Assembly: GCA_030043215.1 (NCBI GenBank)
Contig: JASHYG010000188.1
Coordinates: 1 to 9,710, forward strand
DNA: 9,710 bases
DNA from: Gammaproteobacteria bacterium
GTDB lineage: Bacteria > Pseudomonadota > Gammaproteobacteria > Steroidobacterales > Steroidobacteraceae
Direction of reading: 5' to 3'
Part shown: positions 1 through 7,041 of the stretch, piece by piece
Position numbering within the stretch: position 1 is the stretch's first letter
Layout: the number at the start of each line of letters is the position of its first letter
Notes under the pieces: model-generated
Told to the model about the DNA's origin: nothing
Databases searched by the model: none
Seen by the model: the letters and a program-made list of their open reading frames with translations, nothing else
Position numbers and translations under genes: made by a program

Positions 1-3000
1 CCCGCCTCAGCGATCCCGGCCGCATCCGGCTGCTTCGCGCCCGAGAGCCGCTCCACGAAGTAGAAGATCGCGGGGATGAGGAAGATGGAGATCGCGCTGG
101 CCGCCAGCATGCCTCCGATCACGGTGGTGCCCATGATCTTGCGGGCAACGGAGCCCGCCCCGGACGCGAACCACAGCGGGACGCACCCGAAGATGAAAGC
201 GAGGGACGTCATGAGGATCGGCCGCAAGCGCAGTCGTGCCGCCTCCAGCGCCGCCTCGGCGAGCGATCTACCCTTCTTCTCGAATTCGTCCTTGGCGAAC
301 GCGACGATGAGGATCGCGTCCTTCGCCGCGAGTCCGATCAGCATCACCAGGCCGATCTGCGAATAAACGTCGTTCTCGATGTCCACCATGTAGGGCGGGT
401 AGAACGCCTGCGCGAGCGCGCGGCGGAGGAACAGCACTCCGAAGGCGCCGAAGACGGCGATGGGACCGCTCAGCAGCACGCTGAACGGCAGCGACCAGCT
501 CTCATAGAGCGCCGCCAGGATCAGGAAGGCGAACAGAACGGAGATCCCGAAGATGGCCCCCGAGGAGATGCCCTGCTCCGCCTGCCGTTGCTGGAACGAC
601 ATGCCCATGTAGTCGTAGCCCATGTCGTGGGGCATCGTTTGCGCGAAGACCTGCTCGAGCGCCGCCGTCGCCTGATCCGAGCTATATCCCGGCGCGGCGT
701 TGCCATTGATCTGCGCCGCGTCGTACTCGTTGTAGTGCATGATGAACTCGGGGCCGATGCGCGACTCGATCCGGGTCAAGGCCGAGAGGGGAACCATGCC
801 GCCCGAGCCGTTGCGGACGTAGTACTGCCCAGCCTCCCGCGCATCGTTGCGATAGCCGCCCTCGGCCTCGACGTAGACCTGCCACTGGCGGCCGAACCGG
901 TTGAAGTAGTTCACGAAGAGGCCGCCCATGTAGGCCTGCAGGGTCGTGTAAACGTCCGAGATCGGCACCCCTTGCTTTAGCGCCTTGTCGCGATCCACCT
1001 CGACGAACTTCTGCGGAACGCTCGCGAGCAGCGATGAGCTCAGGCCGGAGAGCTCGGGACGCTTCTGAGCCGCCTCCATGAACTTCGCGACGTTGTCGGC
1101 GAGATACTGCATTCCGTTGCCGCCGCGGTCCTCGAGCACGAAGGTGAAGCCGCCCGACGTCCCGACGCCCGGAATCGCGGGCGGGGAGAAGCTGAAGGCC
1201 GTTCCCTGCGGCAGCCGGGCGAGCTCCTCGTTCAGACGCGCCTTGATGGTCTGGTACTGCTCGATCCGCTGCGCGCGGTCCGCCCAGGGCTTGAGCGTCA
1301 CGAAGAAGAAGGCGTTGTAGCTGGTCTGGACGTAGCTCAGCAGGCTAAAGCCGATGACGCTCGTCGTATATTGAATCCCCGGCGTCGCCGCGAGGATCCG
1401 CTCCACATCGCGCGCGGCCTGCTGCGTGCGCTGCAGCGAGGCCGCGGGAGGGAGCTGGATATTGACGTAGATATACCCCTGGTCCTCATCGGGCAGGAAG
1501 CCCGAGGGCATGCGCTCGCCGAGCAGCACCGCGACGGCGCCGAAGACCAGCACCAGGACGACGGCGACGCCGCTCTTGCGGACCAGTGCACCGCTCACAC
1601 GGAGGTAGCCATCCCGCGCGCGGCCGAAGATCCGATTGAACCCATCGAAGAAGATCCCGAGCGGCCCGCGCCTGCGCTCCCGCGGCCGCAGCAGCAGCGC
1701 GGCGAGAGCCGGACTCAAGCTAAGGGCGTTGAAGGCCGAGATGACGACCGAAACCGCGATGGTGACTGCGAACTGCTGGTACAGGCGTCCCGTGATTCCT
1801 GGAATGAACGCCGTCGGCACGAACACCGCCGACAGCACTAGAGCGATGGCGACCACCGGGGCCGAGATCTCCTCCATCGCCTTCAGCGCGGCAGCCTTCG
1901 GCGCCATCCCTTCCTCGATGTGCCGCTCGACGGCCTCGACCACGACGATCGCGTCGTCCACGACGAGGCCGATGGCGAGGACGAGGCCGAAGAGCGAGAG
2001 CGTATTGATCGAGAAGCCGAACAGCGGGAAGACCGCGAACGTGCCGACCAGCGACACTGGAACGGCGAGCAGCGGAATGAGCGACGCGCGCCAGCCCTGC
2101 AGAAAGACGTAGACGACGGTGATCACCAGCGCGAGCGCGATGAGCAGCGTCAGCAGGATCTCGCGCATCCCTTCGGTGACCGCCTTCGTCTGATCGAGGG
2201 CAATGACATATGCCACATCCGAAGGGAAGCGGTCCTTCACGCCGGCCATCAGCGTACGGATCTCCCTCGCGTCGTCCACGGCGTTGGAGCCCGGGAGCTG
2301 ATAGATCGCCATGATGGCGCTCGGCTTGCCGTTGAGGCGGCCCATCAGCGTGTAGCTCTGCGTTCCGAGCTCGACGCGCGCCACATCCTTCACACGCACC
2401 GCGCCGCCATCCGGATTCTCCCGGACGATGATGTTCCCGAACTCCTCCGGCGTCGCGAGGCGGCCCTGCGCGCGCACGGAATACGTGAACTCCTGGCCGG
2501 GCGGCGCCGGCTCGCCGCCGACCTGTCCGGCGGGGTTCACCGTGTTCTGCGCCTCCACGGCATTGACGACGTCCGATACGGTAATGCCGAGCTTCGACAG
2601 CAGGTCGGGCTTGAGCCAGATCCGCATCGCATACTGGGCCGCGCCGAACACTTGCACGCTCGCGATCCCCGGGAGCCGCGTGACCTGGTCGACCAGATTG
2701 ATGTATTCGTAGTTCGCGAGGAACTGCGCGTCGTAGGTGCCGCGGGGCGAGTAGAGCGCGACCAGCATCATCGGCGCGCTGGTGGATTTCTGCACCGTGA
2801 CGCCATACTGCGCGACGCTTGCGGGGAGCTGGGCGGACGCCTGGGTCTCGCGGATCTGCGACAGGATGAGATCGGTGTTGGGGTCGGTCTTCACGGCGAA
2901 GTCGACGATCATCGTCACCTGGCCGTTCGCCGTCGCGTTGAGCGAGTACATGTAGTTCATGTTGTCGACGCCGCTCATCTGCTCCTCGATGGGCGTCGCG

Positions 3001-3182
3001 ACGGACTGCGCGAGGGTCTCGGCGTCCGCTCCAACGAAGGTCGCCTGGATCTTCGTCTCGGGCGGGACGATGTCGGGGAACTGAGCGACGGGCAGGCGAA
3101 AAATCGCGATGCCGCCCACGATCAGCGTGAGGATCGCGATGACCATCGCGACGATGGGGCGCTCGATGAAGAATCTCGACAC
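1..3182 (-). CDS. RND multidrug efflux pump, AcrB/MexB-like HAE1 family (3' end outside window)
   Basis: Inner-membrane proton/drug antiporter subunit of a tripartite efflux pump. The frame is open from a GTG at 3182 to the window edge, giving 1060 codons. AcrB relatives are about 1040-1070 residues, so only a short tail is missing. The N-terminus reads VSRFFIERPIVAMVIAI, the family's usual opening, which fixes the GTG start. Seen in order: first membrane helix, a large periplasmic loop, the VVDDAIVVVE helix with the proton-relay pair Asp409-Asp410 (AcrB 407/408), a second periplasmic loop, then Lys954, Arg985 and Thr992 matching AcrB Lys940, Arg971 and Thr978. All relay residues are therefore present. 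The gene starts 3 bases after the fusion-protein stop and has only a weak ribosome site, so translation is probably coupled. Substrates cannot be read from sequence. Next to Lys954 the usual Asn is Asp955, and the usual Glu is Ala961. Confidence 0.96.
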   Translation of the reverse strand, partial: MSRFFIERPIVAMVIAILTLIVGGIAIFRLPVAQFPDIVPPETKIQATFVGADAETLAQSVATPIEEQMSGVDNMNYMYSLNATANGQVTMIVDFAVKTDPNTDLILSQIRETQASAQLPASVAQYGVTVQKSTSAPMMLVALYSPRGTYDAQFLANYEYINLVDQVTRLPGIASVQVFGAAQYAMRIWLKPDLLSKLGITVSDVVNAVEAQNTVNPAGQVGGEPAPPGQEFTYSVRAQGRLATPEEFGNIIVRENPDGGAVRVKDVARVELGTQSYTLMGRLNGKPSAIMAIYQLPGSNAVDDAREIRTLMAGVKDRFPSDVAYVIALDQTKAVTEGMREILLTLLIALALVITVVYVFLQGWRASLIPLLAVPVSLVGTFAVFPLFGFSINTLSLFGLVLAIGLVVDDAIVVVEAVERHIEEGMAPKAAALKAMEEISAPVVAIALVLSAVFVPTAFIPGITGRLYQQFAVTIAVSVVISAFNALSLSPALAALLLRPRERRRGPLGIFFDGFNRIFGRARDGYLRVSGALVRKSGVAVVLVLVFGAVAVLLGERMPSGFLPDEDQGYIYVNIQLPPAASLQRTQQAARDVERILAATPGIQYTTSVIGFSLLSYVQTSYNAFFFVTLKPWADRAQRIEQYQTIKARLNEELARLPQGTAFSFSPPAIPGVGTSGGFTFVLEDRGGNGMQYLADNVAKFMEAAQKRPELSGLSSSLLASVPQKFVEVDRDKALKQGVPISDVYTTLQAYMGGLFVNYFNRFGRQWQVYVEAEGGYRNDAREAGQYYVRNGSGGMVPLSALTRIESRIGPEFIMHYNEYDAAQINGNAAPGYSSDQATAALEQVFAQTMPHDMGYDYMGMSFQQRQAEQGISSGAIFGISVLFAFLILAALYESWSLPFSVLLSGPIAVFGAFGVLFLRRALAQAFYPPYMVDIENDVYSQIGLVMLIGLAAKDAILIVAFAKDEFEKKGRSLAEAALEAARLRLRPILMTSLAFIFGCVPLWFASGAGSVARKIMGTTVIGGMLAASAISIFLIPAIFYFVERLSGAKQPDAAGIAEA

Positions 3183-3185
3183 GGC

Positions 3186-4361
3186 TCACTCGTCCGCGGA
3201 TGAGGGACGATATGGAACGGGCGTCACGGCGCTGCCGTCCGCCACTTTCTGCGTCCCCTCCGCGACGACCCGCTCTCCCGCACGCAAGCCGCTCTCGATG
3301 ACCCACATGGCGCCCACTCGCTCGCCGGTCTCGACGGTGCGAATGGCCACCTTGTCGTCCGGCCCGACCACGGCGACCTCGTCGGACCCCTGCAGCTCCG
3401 TCACCGCCCGCTGCGGAACGAGCAGCGCCCCCTTGCGGGTGTCGGTGACGGCGCGCACCTTGCCATACTGACCGGGACGCAGGATGTTGCCGGGATTCGG
3501 GAAGGCGCCCACCACCCGGATCGTTCCGGTCTGCGGGTCGATCTGGCGGTCGGCGAAGAGGATTCGGCCGCCGTACGCGTAGGCTCTTCCGTCCGAGAGG
3601 AGGAGATCGAGCGGGATGGCCGAGCTACCGGACGGTGAGCTCGCCGCGGAGGCGATCTTGCCGGCAATCCTCAGGTACTCCTCTCCACTCACCGCGAAAT
3701 AAGCCTTGATGGGGTCCACGTCGGAGACGCCGGTGAGCACGGTCGCGGGCGTCACGAGATTGCCGACCTGAGTTTGTGCGATGCCGGCGATTCCCCCGAT
3801 CAGGGAGCGCACCTTCGTGAAGCCGAGGTTGAGCGCGGCCTGCTCCACGGCCGCCCTGCCCGCCTCCACGGACGCCCTGGCCGCGAGCTCCGCGTGGGTG
3901 TCGGCCTCGAGCTGCATGCGGGGGATCGCATTGACCGCCGCCTCGGGAATGTCCCGCTGCACGTTGAGCGTCGCGTTGCCGAGCTGGGCCTGCGCCTGCG
4001 CGAGCTCGCCCTTCGCCATGTCGAGCGCCGCCTGGAACGGTCGCGGATCGATCTCGAAAAGCACCTCGTTGCGCTGCACGAGCGAGCCTTCGTGATAGTC
4101 CTGCTTGATGAGGTAGCCCGTGACTTGCGGCTGGATCTGCGCGTTCACGTATCCATCGAGCGTCGCAACCCACTCGCTGTAGATGCGGACGTCCTGCTGC
4201 GCAACCGTGACCACCTCCACCTCGGGTGCGCGGCCGTGCGCCGGCGAGGCATTGCCGCCGCAACCGGCGCACAGCAGAAGGCATGAGCCGAGGTACAGAA
4301 CGGCGCTGGCTGCCCGCCAGGTTTCCCCCATTTCCCGAAAGCCCATCCCCTCGGTACTCAA
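3186..4361 (-). CDS. Periplasmic membrane fusion protein (AcrA/MexA-like) of RND efflux pump
   Basis: Adaptor that links the RND pump to an outer-membrane channel across the periplasm. It has 391 residues, normal for the family. Residues 15-34 form a hydrophobic export signal ending LLLCAGC. This is probably a lipoprotein signal with Cys34 lipidated, although Cys at -3 is not a standard lipobox residue. Residues about 72-105 (QVTGYLIKQDYHEGSLVQ, then EIDPRPF) are the first lipoyl half. Residues 106-182 form an Ala/Gln-rich alpha-helical hairpin, about 184-205 the second lipoyl half, about 210-310 the beta-barrel (RQIDPQTGTIRVVG, LRPGQYGKV), and the rest the membrane-proximal domain. The second lipoyl half reads RSLIGGIAG where SPIDG is usual. 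The start is a TTG, chosen because AAGGAG lies 6 bases upstream and because it overlaps the TetR stop as TTGA. ATGs at codons 6 and 11 are possible alternatives that would keep the signal peptide. Confidence 0.95.
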   Translation of the reverse strand: MSTEGMGFREMGETWRAASAVLYLGSCLLLCAGCGGNASPAHGRAPEVEVVTVAQQDVRIYSEWVATLDGYVNAQIQPQVTGYLIKQDYHEGSLVQRNEVLFEIDPRPFQAALDMAKGELAQAQAQLGNATLNVQRDIPEAAVNAIPRMQLEADTHAELAARASVEAGRAAVEQAALNLGFTKVRSLIGGIAGIAQTQVGNLVTPATVLTGVSDVDPIKAYFAVSGEEYLRIAGKIASAASSPSGSSAIPLDLLLSDGRAYAYGGRILFADRQIDPQTGTIRVVGAFPNPGNILRPGQYGKVRAVTDTRKGALLVPQRAVTELQGSDEVAVVGPDDKVAIRTVETGERVGAMWVIESGLRAGERVVAEGTQKVADGSAVTPVPYRPSSADE

Positions 4362-5068
4362 TCCGCTCTCCTTCGGCGCGTAGGCTCGCCCGCCCCGGAC
4401 AGCGCCCGGCTGGTCCGTCGGGCATCCCCGGCGCTCACCAAGCGTCGAGGACGGCGTGCCCGCGGGCCGAGCTTCGGCAGCAGGTACGAGCTCAGAACCG
4501 CCTTGAACTCCTCCATCATCACGAGCCTCTCATCGGGCCCGGCCTGCGCGTACAGCGCCAGGAGCGCCCGGCTGACTTGCTGCACGACCGATGCGACGCG
4601 CAGAGCCGCCGCATCCGACATGCGCCGCCTGTGCGCCACGAGCACCGCCGCGATCCAGTTGCGAACCAGCTGGCGCCGCTTGGTGGTATGGGAGGTCGGC
4701 GGAACGTCGAGGAGCGCGAGCACGACCGGATGGCTCTGCGCGATTTGCGCTTGCAGCTCGACCAGACGGCGGACCAGGTGCCGTGCGCTCAGCCGCGGCG
4801 CCTCGCGGGCGAGCGCGGTCCAGCGCTGCTCCACATCCTCGATGTACTGGGCGCGGAGCGCCTCGGCCACGGAGAGCTTGTTCGGAAAGAACTGGTAGAG
4901 GGACCCGATACAGGAGCCCGCGCGCTCGGCGATCGCGCTCATCGTGGCGCGCTCGTATCCGGCCTCGGTGATCACCGCGGCCGCGGCGCGCAAAAAGCCT
5001 GCCACGCGCCGCCGGCCCCGATTCTGCTGCGGTATCCGTCTCGGTGCCGCCGACCAATGTGAGGGCAT
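4358..5068 (-). CDS. TetR/AcrR-family transcriptional repressor of the efflux operon
   Basis: DNA-binding repressor expected to control its own efflux operon and to be released by a pump substrate. It has 236 residues from the ATG at 5068. The helix-turn-helix lies at about residues 42-63 (TMSAIAERAGSCIGSLYQFF followed by PNK), the typical TetR recognition region. The ligand-binding part is helical and not similar enough to a known regulator for me to name an inducer. The last 35 residues are Arg-rich and probably disordered. The frame stays open up to 5182, but residues encoded upstream of 5068 do not resemble a TetR N-terminus, and the operator and promoter occupy that stretch, so 5068 is preferred. 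There is no good Shine-Dalgarno ahead of it. Its stop overlaps the start of the fusion-protein gene, so the repressor is the first gene of the operon and not divergent from it, as AcrR and TtgR are. Confidence 0.93.
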   Translation of the reverse strand: MPSHWSAAPRRIPQQNRGRRRVAGFLRAAAAVITEAGYERATMSAIAERAGSCIGSLYQFFPNKLSVAEALRAQYIEDVEQRWTALAREAPRLSARHLVRRLVELQAQIAQSHPVVLALLDVPPTSHTTKRRQLVRNWIAAVLVAHRRRMSDAAALRVASVVQQVSRALLALYAQAGPDERLVMMEEFKAVLSSYLLPKLGPRARRPRRLVSAGDARRTSRALSGAGEPTRRRRAD

Positions 5069-5078
5069 GCTCACATTG
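5055..5078. promoter_or_regulatory. Probable TetR operator: perfect inverted repeat over the tetR start codon
   Basis: The arms CAATGTGAG (5055-5063) and CTCACATTG (5070-5078) are perfect 9-bp inverted repeats separated by six bases that contain the ATG of tetR. Size, symmetry and position fit a TetR-family operator. It overlaps the proposed -10 box, so a bound dimer would block initiation. Binding itself is inferred, not shown. Confidence 0.75.
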
Positions 5079-5083
5079 TAGCA
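5075..5083 (-). promoter_or_regulatory. Extended -10 promoter of the tetR-efflux operon
   Basis: Read on the minus strand, TGCTACAAT (5083 to 5075) matches the extended -10 form TGnTATAAT at all but one position. No recognisable -35 lies 15-18 bases upstream, which is tolerated with an extended -10. Standard spacing puts +1 at about 5068, the A of the tetR ATG, so the message may be leaderless. Confidence 0.55.
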
Positions 5084-5194
5084 ACATCCCGGGAGGGCCG
5101 TGCGAGCCGCGGTATCCCGCGAATTTACCCAGGTGAAACGGTGCATTGACGCCGGGCACCTTGTTCGGCGCCACGCATGCAATAAAGTAGGCGG

Positions 5195-5292
5195 CAGCGA
5201 CCCACCCCTGGCAACTGCGCGCCGGCCACGTCAGGCGCGCAGTTGCCTCTTCCCCGACCGGAAGGGAATCTTGTCCCTCCCGGTCGGCTTTT
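5195..5292 (+). ncRNA. Candidate small RNA with two hairpins and intrinsic terminator
   Basis: A perfect 14-bp stem (5210-5223 with 5234-5247, arm GGCAACTGCGCGCC, 10-base loop) is followed by the single-stranded link TCTTCC (5248-5253). A second 14-bp stem with one A-C mismatch comes next (5254-5267 with 5274-5287), then CTTTTC. A weak promoter is possible: TTGTTC at 5161, 16 bases, TAAAGT at 5183. It would start an RNA of about 100 nt. The tetR gene to the left points the other way, so no plus-strand protein gene is available for this terminator to end. TCTTCC could pair with a GGAAGA-type ribosome site, as C-rich linkers do in some sRNAs. I recognise no Rfam family. The start is a guess, the hairpins are certain. 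Confidence 0.4.
5254..5292 (+). terminator. Intrinsic terminator-like hairpin, plus strand
   Basis: The stem CCGACCGGAAGGGA pairs with TCCCTCCCGGTCGG around the loop ATCTTG, with 13 of 14 pairs, and is followed by C and four Ts. The T run is short, so efficiency is uncertain. Read on the minus strand there is no T run, so it points rightward. It may end the candidate small RNA or stop antisense transcription. Confidence 0.5.
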
Positions 5293-5446
5293 CACCTCGC
5301 GCGTCGAATGGCGTCGTTACCCCGCTCCCGTGCGCGCTCACCCTGCACGGAGCCGGCCGCAAGAAGCGCGCACCATGCCCTTGGCCGCAGCCGGAAAAGG
5401 TGCTTAAGTTCAAGAGAGGGTAATCGGGACGTATGCCGCGGCGCGG

Positions 5447-5458
5447 GATGTTAACATC
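5447..5458. promoter_or_regulatory. 12-bp perfect palindrome upstream of the cytochrome gene
   Basis: GATGTTAACATC is fully self-complementary and A/T-rich against a very GC-rich background. It lies 116 bases before the preferred ATG of the heme protein gene. It could be a regulator site. It does not match FNR, NsrR or Fur consensus sites that I know. Function is inferred from symmetry and position only. Confidence 0.3.
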
Positions 5459-5473
5459 GCGTCCGCCAGACCT

Positions 5474-5514
5474 GGCAGCGGTTTAGGCCGCCACGGCAGC
5501 GGTTTGGGCCGCCA
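5474..5514 (+). repeat. Tandem direct repeat, two 20-bp copies with 21-bp period
   Basis: The copies are GGCAGCGGTTTAGGCCGCCA (5474-5493) and GGCAGCGGTTTGGGCCGCCA (5495-5514), differing at one base and separated by one C. Each copy has a GCGG and CCGC pair able to form a small hairpin. The A/G difference matters for the frame: the first copy contains an in-frame TAG at 5484 that closes the cytochrome frame upstream, while the second does not. The repeat ends at the A of the upstream ATG (5514). Confidence 0.8.
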
Positions 5515-5573
5515 TGTTAAACGCCGGGATCGGACTCCTTCCGCGGGCCCACGCTTCGCACGAACCCAAGCTG

Positions 5574-7028
5574 ATGAACGGTATCGCAATCACGACGAAC
5601 CATCGGGCCACCCGGACAAGGCTCACCCCGCTTTGCACTGCCGCGCTCGCGCTCACCCTTTCCGTGCGCGCGGCGGGCGCGCTCGCGAGCGGCTCTCCGG
5701 CCACGGTCTCCCCCCCAGGCGGGGAGGTCGTACCGACGGCGACGGATTCGGCACTGGTTTACGACAGGGACTATCCCTTCATCAATTACTCCGGACCCGC
5801 GACCCATAACGACGTGGCTCGCTTGGAGGAGGAGATCGCGAGCGGCAAGGTGACGCTGCAGTACCGTCCGCCGCGCGGCTACCTCGATTCGCTGCTGCAG
5901 GCGCTGGGGATCAGCCCCACTTCGCAGACGCTCGTCTTCTCCAAGACGAGCCTGCAGACACAGCTCATCAGCCCCGCATCGCCCCGCGCCATCTACTTCA
6001 ACGACGACACGTACGTCGCCTGGATCCGGGACACCCCGCAGATCGAGATCAACACGATGGACAGTGCTCTCGGCCCGGTGTTCTACACCTTGGACGAGCG
6101 GACCGACGTGCCGCTGCACCTGCAGCGAGAATCCCTGCGCTGCCTCGCCTGTCACGACACGTACTCGCTCCAAGGCGGCGGCGTGCCGAACTTCCTGTTC
6201 CTCTCGGCCTACGAGATCGACAACGGCGAGATCGTGACGAACGCCGTCGCGAGCGAGACCACCGACGCCACTCCGCTCACCGATCGCTGGGGCGGCTGGT
6301 ACGTCACGGGAAAATTCGGCGGCCTGCTCCAGCTCGGCAACGTCCTGCCCGCGAGCGACGGCCGCCCGATCCCCCTCGCGAGCGTCAGCCGGGAGAACGT
6401 CGCCAATCTCGATCAGTTCTTCGACACGCAGCCCTATCTCAGCGATAAGAGCGACGTCGTTGCGGTACTGGTGTTCCAGAGCCAGGTGGACATCCACAAC
6501 CTCATCATCCACGCCAACTACAAATCGAGGATGTTGCTGGAGCGCGAATCGCCCGGAAGCTCGACCCACGGGCTCACCTTCGAGCAGCTGCCGCCCGTCA
6601 CGCAGGGGAGGTTCGAGACACTCCTCGAGCCCCTCGTGCGCGGCATGCTGTTCGCCGACGCCGCGAAGTTCCCTACCCCTCTGCGGGGCGACTCGGGCTA
6701 TGCGAAGTGGTTTCAGGCACAGGGCCCGTTCGACCGGCAAGGCCGGTCCCTGAGAGACCTCGACCTCGACACGCGCCTGTTCAGGTATCCCCTGAGCTTC
6801 CTCATCTACTCGAAGGGCTTCGACTACCTCGTGCCGAGCGCCAAGGAATACATCTACCGCAGGCTCATCGAGATCCTCACCGGCCGCGATACGAGTCCGG
6901 CATTCTCGAGCCTCTCCGCGGGCGACCGCCGGGCCATTCTCGAGATCTTGACGGCAACCAAGCCGGACTTCGCGCGCGCGGCGGCCAAGGCCCGCCCCGC
7001 AGGCTTTCCGGCTCTGTCGGCAGGATGA
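5574..7028 (+). CDS. Exported protein with a single heme-c (CxxCH) motif, function unknown
   Basis: Putative periplasmic monoheme cytochrome of 484 residues. Residues 11-38 look like a Sec signal: Arg-rich start, hydrophobic LTPLCTAALALTL, then cleavage after ALA at about 38. The heme motif CLACH is at residues 190-194 (bases 6141-6155). His308, His313, Met320 and Met358 are conspicuous candidates for the sixth ligand, but I cannot choose among them. Other marked blocks are DYPFINYSG near residue 67, the PRAIYFNDDTYVAWI stretch, DRWGGWYVTG near 240, and a C-terminal helical part with TKPDF. As I remember it, this layout belongs to a widespread family annotated as hypothetical cytochrome-like proteins. 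I know no assigned reaction. An ATG at 5514 would add 20 residues but puts extra sequence ahead of the signal peptide. Neither start has a good ribosome site. No electron-transfer partner is adjacent. Confidence 0.85.
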   Translation: MNGIAITTNHRATRTRLTPLCTAALALTLSVRAAGALASGSPATVSPPGGEVVPTATDSALVYDRDYPFINYSGPATHNDVARLEEEIASGKVTLQYRPPRGYLDSLLQALGISPTSQTLVFSKTSLQTQLISPASPRAIYFNDDTYVAWIRDTPQIEINTMDSALGPVFYTLDERTDVPLHLQRESLRCLACHDTYSLQGGGVPNFLFLSAYEIDNGEIVTNAVASETTDATPLTDRWGGWYVTGKFGGLLQLGNVLPASDGRPIPLASVSRENVANLDQFFDTQPYLSDKSDVVAVLVFQSQVDIHNLIIHANYKSRMLLERESPGSSTHGLTFEQLPPVTQGRFETLLEPLVRGMLFADAAKFPTPLRGDSGYAKWFQAQGPFDRQGRSLRDLDLDTRLFRYPLSFLIYSKGFDYLVPSAKEYIYRRLIEILTGRDTSPAFSSLSAGDRRAILEILTATKPDFARAAAKARPAGFPALSAG

Positions 7029-7041
7029 GCGCGCGCGCGGC
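7029..7041. other. Convergent gene junction with alternating GC run
   Basis: Thirteen bases separate the stops of the plus-strand heme protein and the minus-strand secreted protein. They are mostly a GCGCGCGCGC run. A short GGCC, TAGT, GGCC hairpin overlaps the minus-strand stop, but no T run follows on either strand, so no intrinsic terminator is called. Confidence 0.5.

Larger units (their letters stand above)
5079..5573. other. Intergenic region between the tetR operon and the cytochrome gene
   Basis: About 500 bases with no convincing protein. A 107-codon plus-strand frame (5100-5423) runs through it, but it crosses two strong hairpins and has no family resemblance. The region contains the efflux promoter at its left edge, a two-hairpin candidate RNA, a 12-bp palindrome and a tandem repeat. 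I could not find a good sigma-70 promoter for the cytochrome gene: a TTCAAG and TATGCC pair 17 bases apart near 5410-5437 is too weak to call. Confidence 0.7.

Noticed and set aside
1720..3306. A 528-codon minus-strand open frame and a 427-codon plus-strand frame (1920-3203) over the RND gene
   Set aside because: Both are out of frame with the pump, whose translation matches AcrB-like proteins throughout. They are Arg/Gly/His-rich shadow frames caused by high GC content.
5069..5182. Longer TetR start giving a 274-residue protein
   Set aside because: The extra N-terminal residues do not resemble a TetR leader, and the stretch contains the extended -10 box and half of the operator.
5100..5423. 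A 107-codon plus-strand frame in the intergenic region
   Set aside because: It crosses two long inverted repeats and a T-run terminator, begins without a ribosome site, and looks like no known protein.
5517..6740. A 407-codon minus-strand open frame opposite the heme protein gene
   Set aside because: Its translation has no family resemblance and is Arg/Val/Glu-rich, typical of the antisense frame of a GC-rich gene. The plus-strand frame has a signal peptide and CLACH motif.
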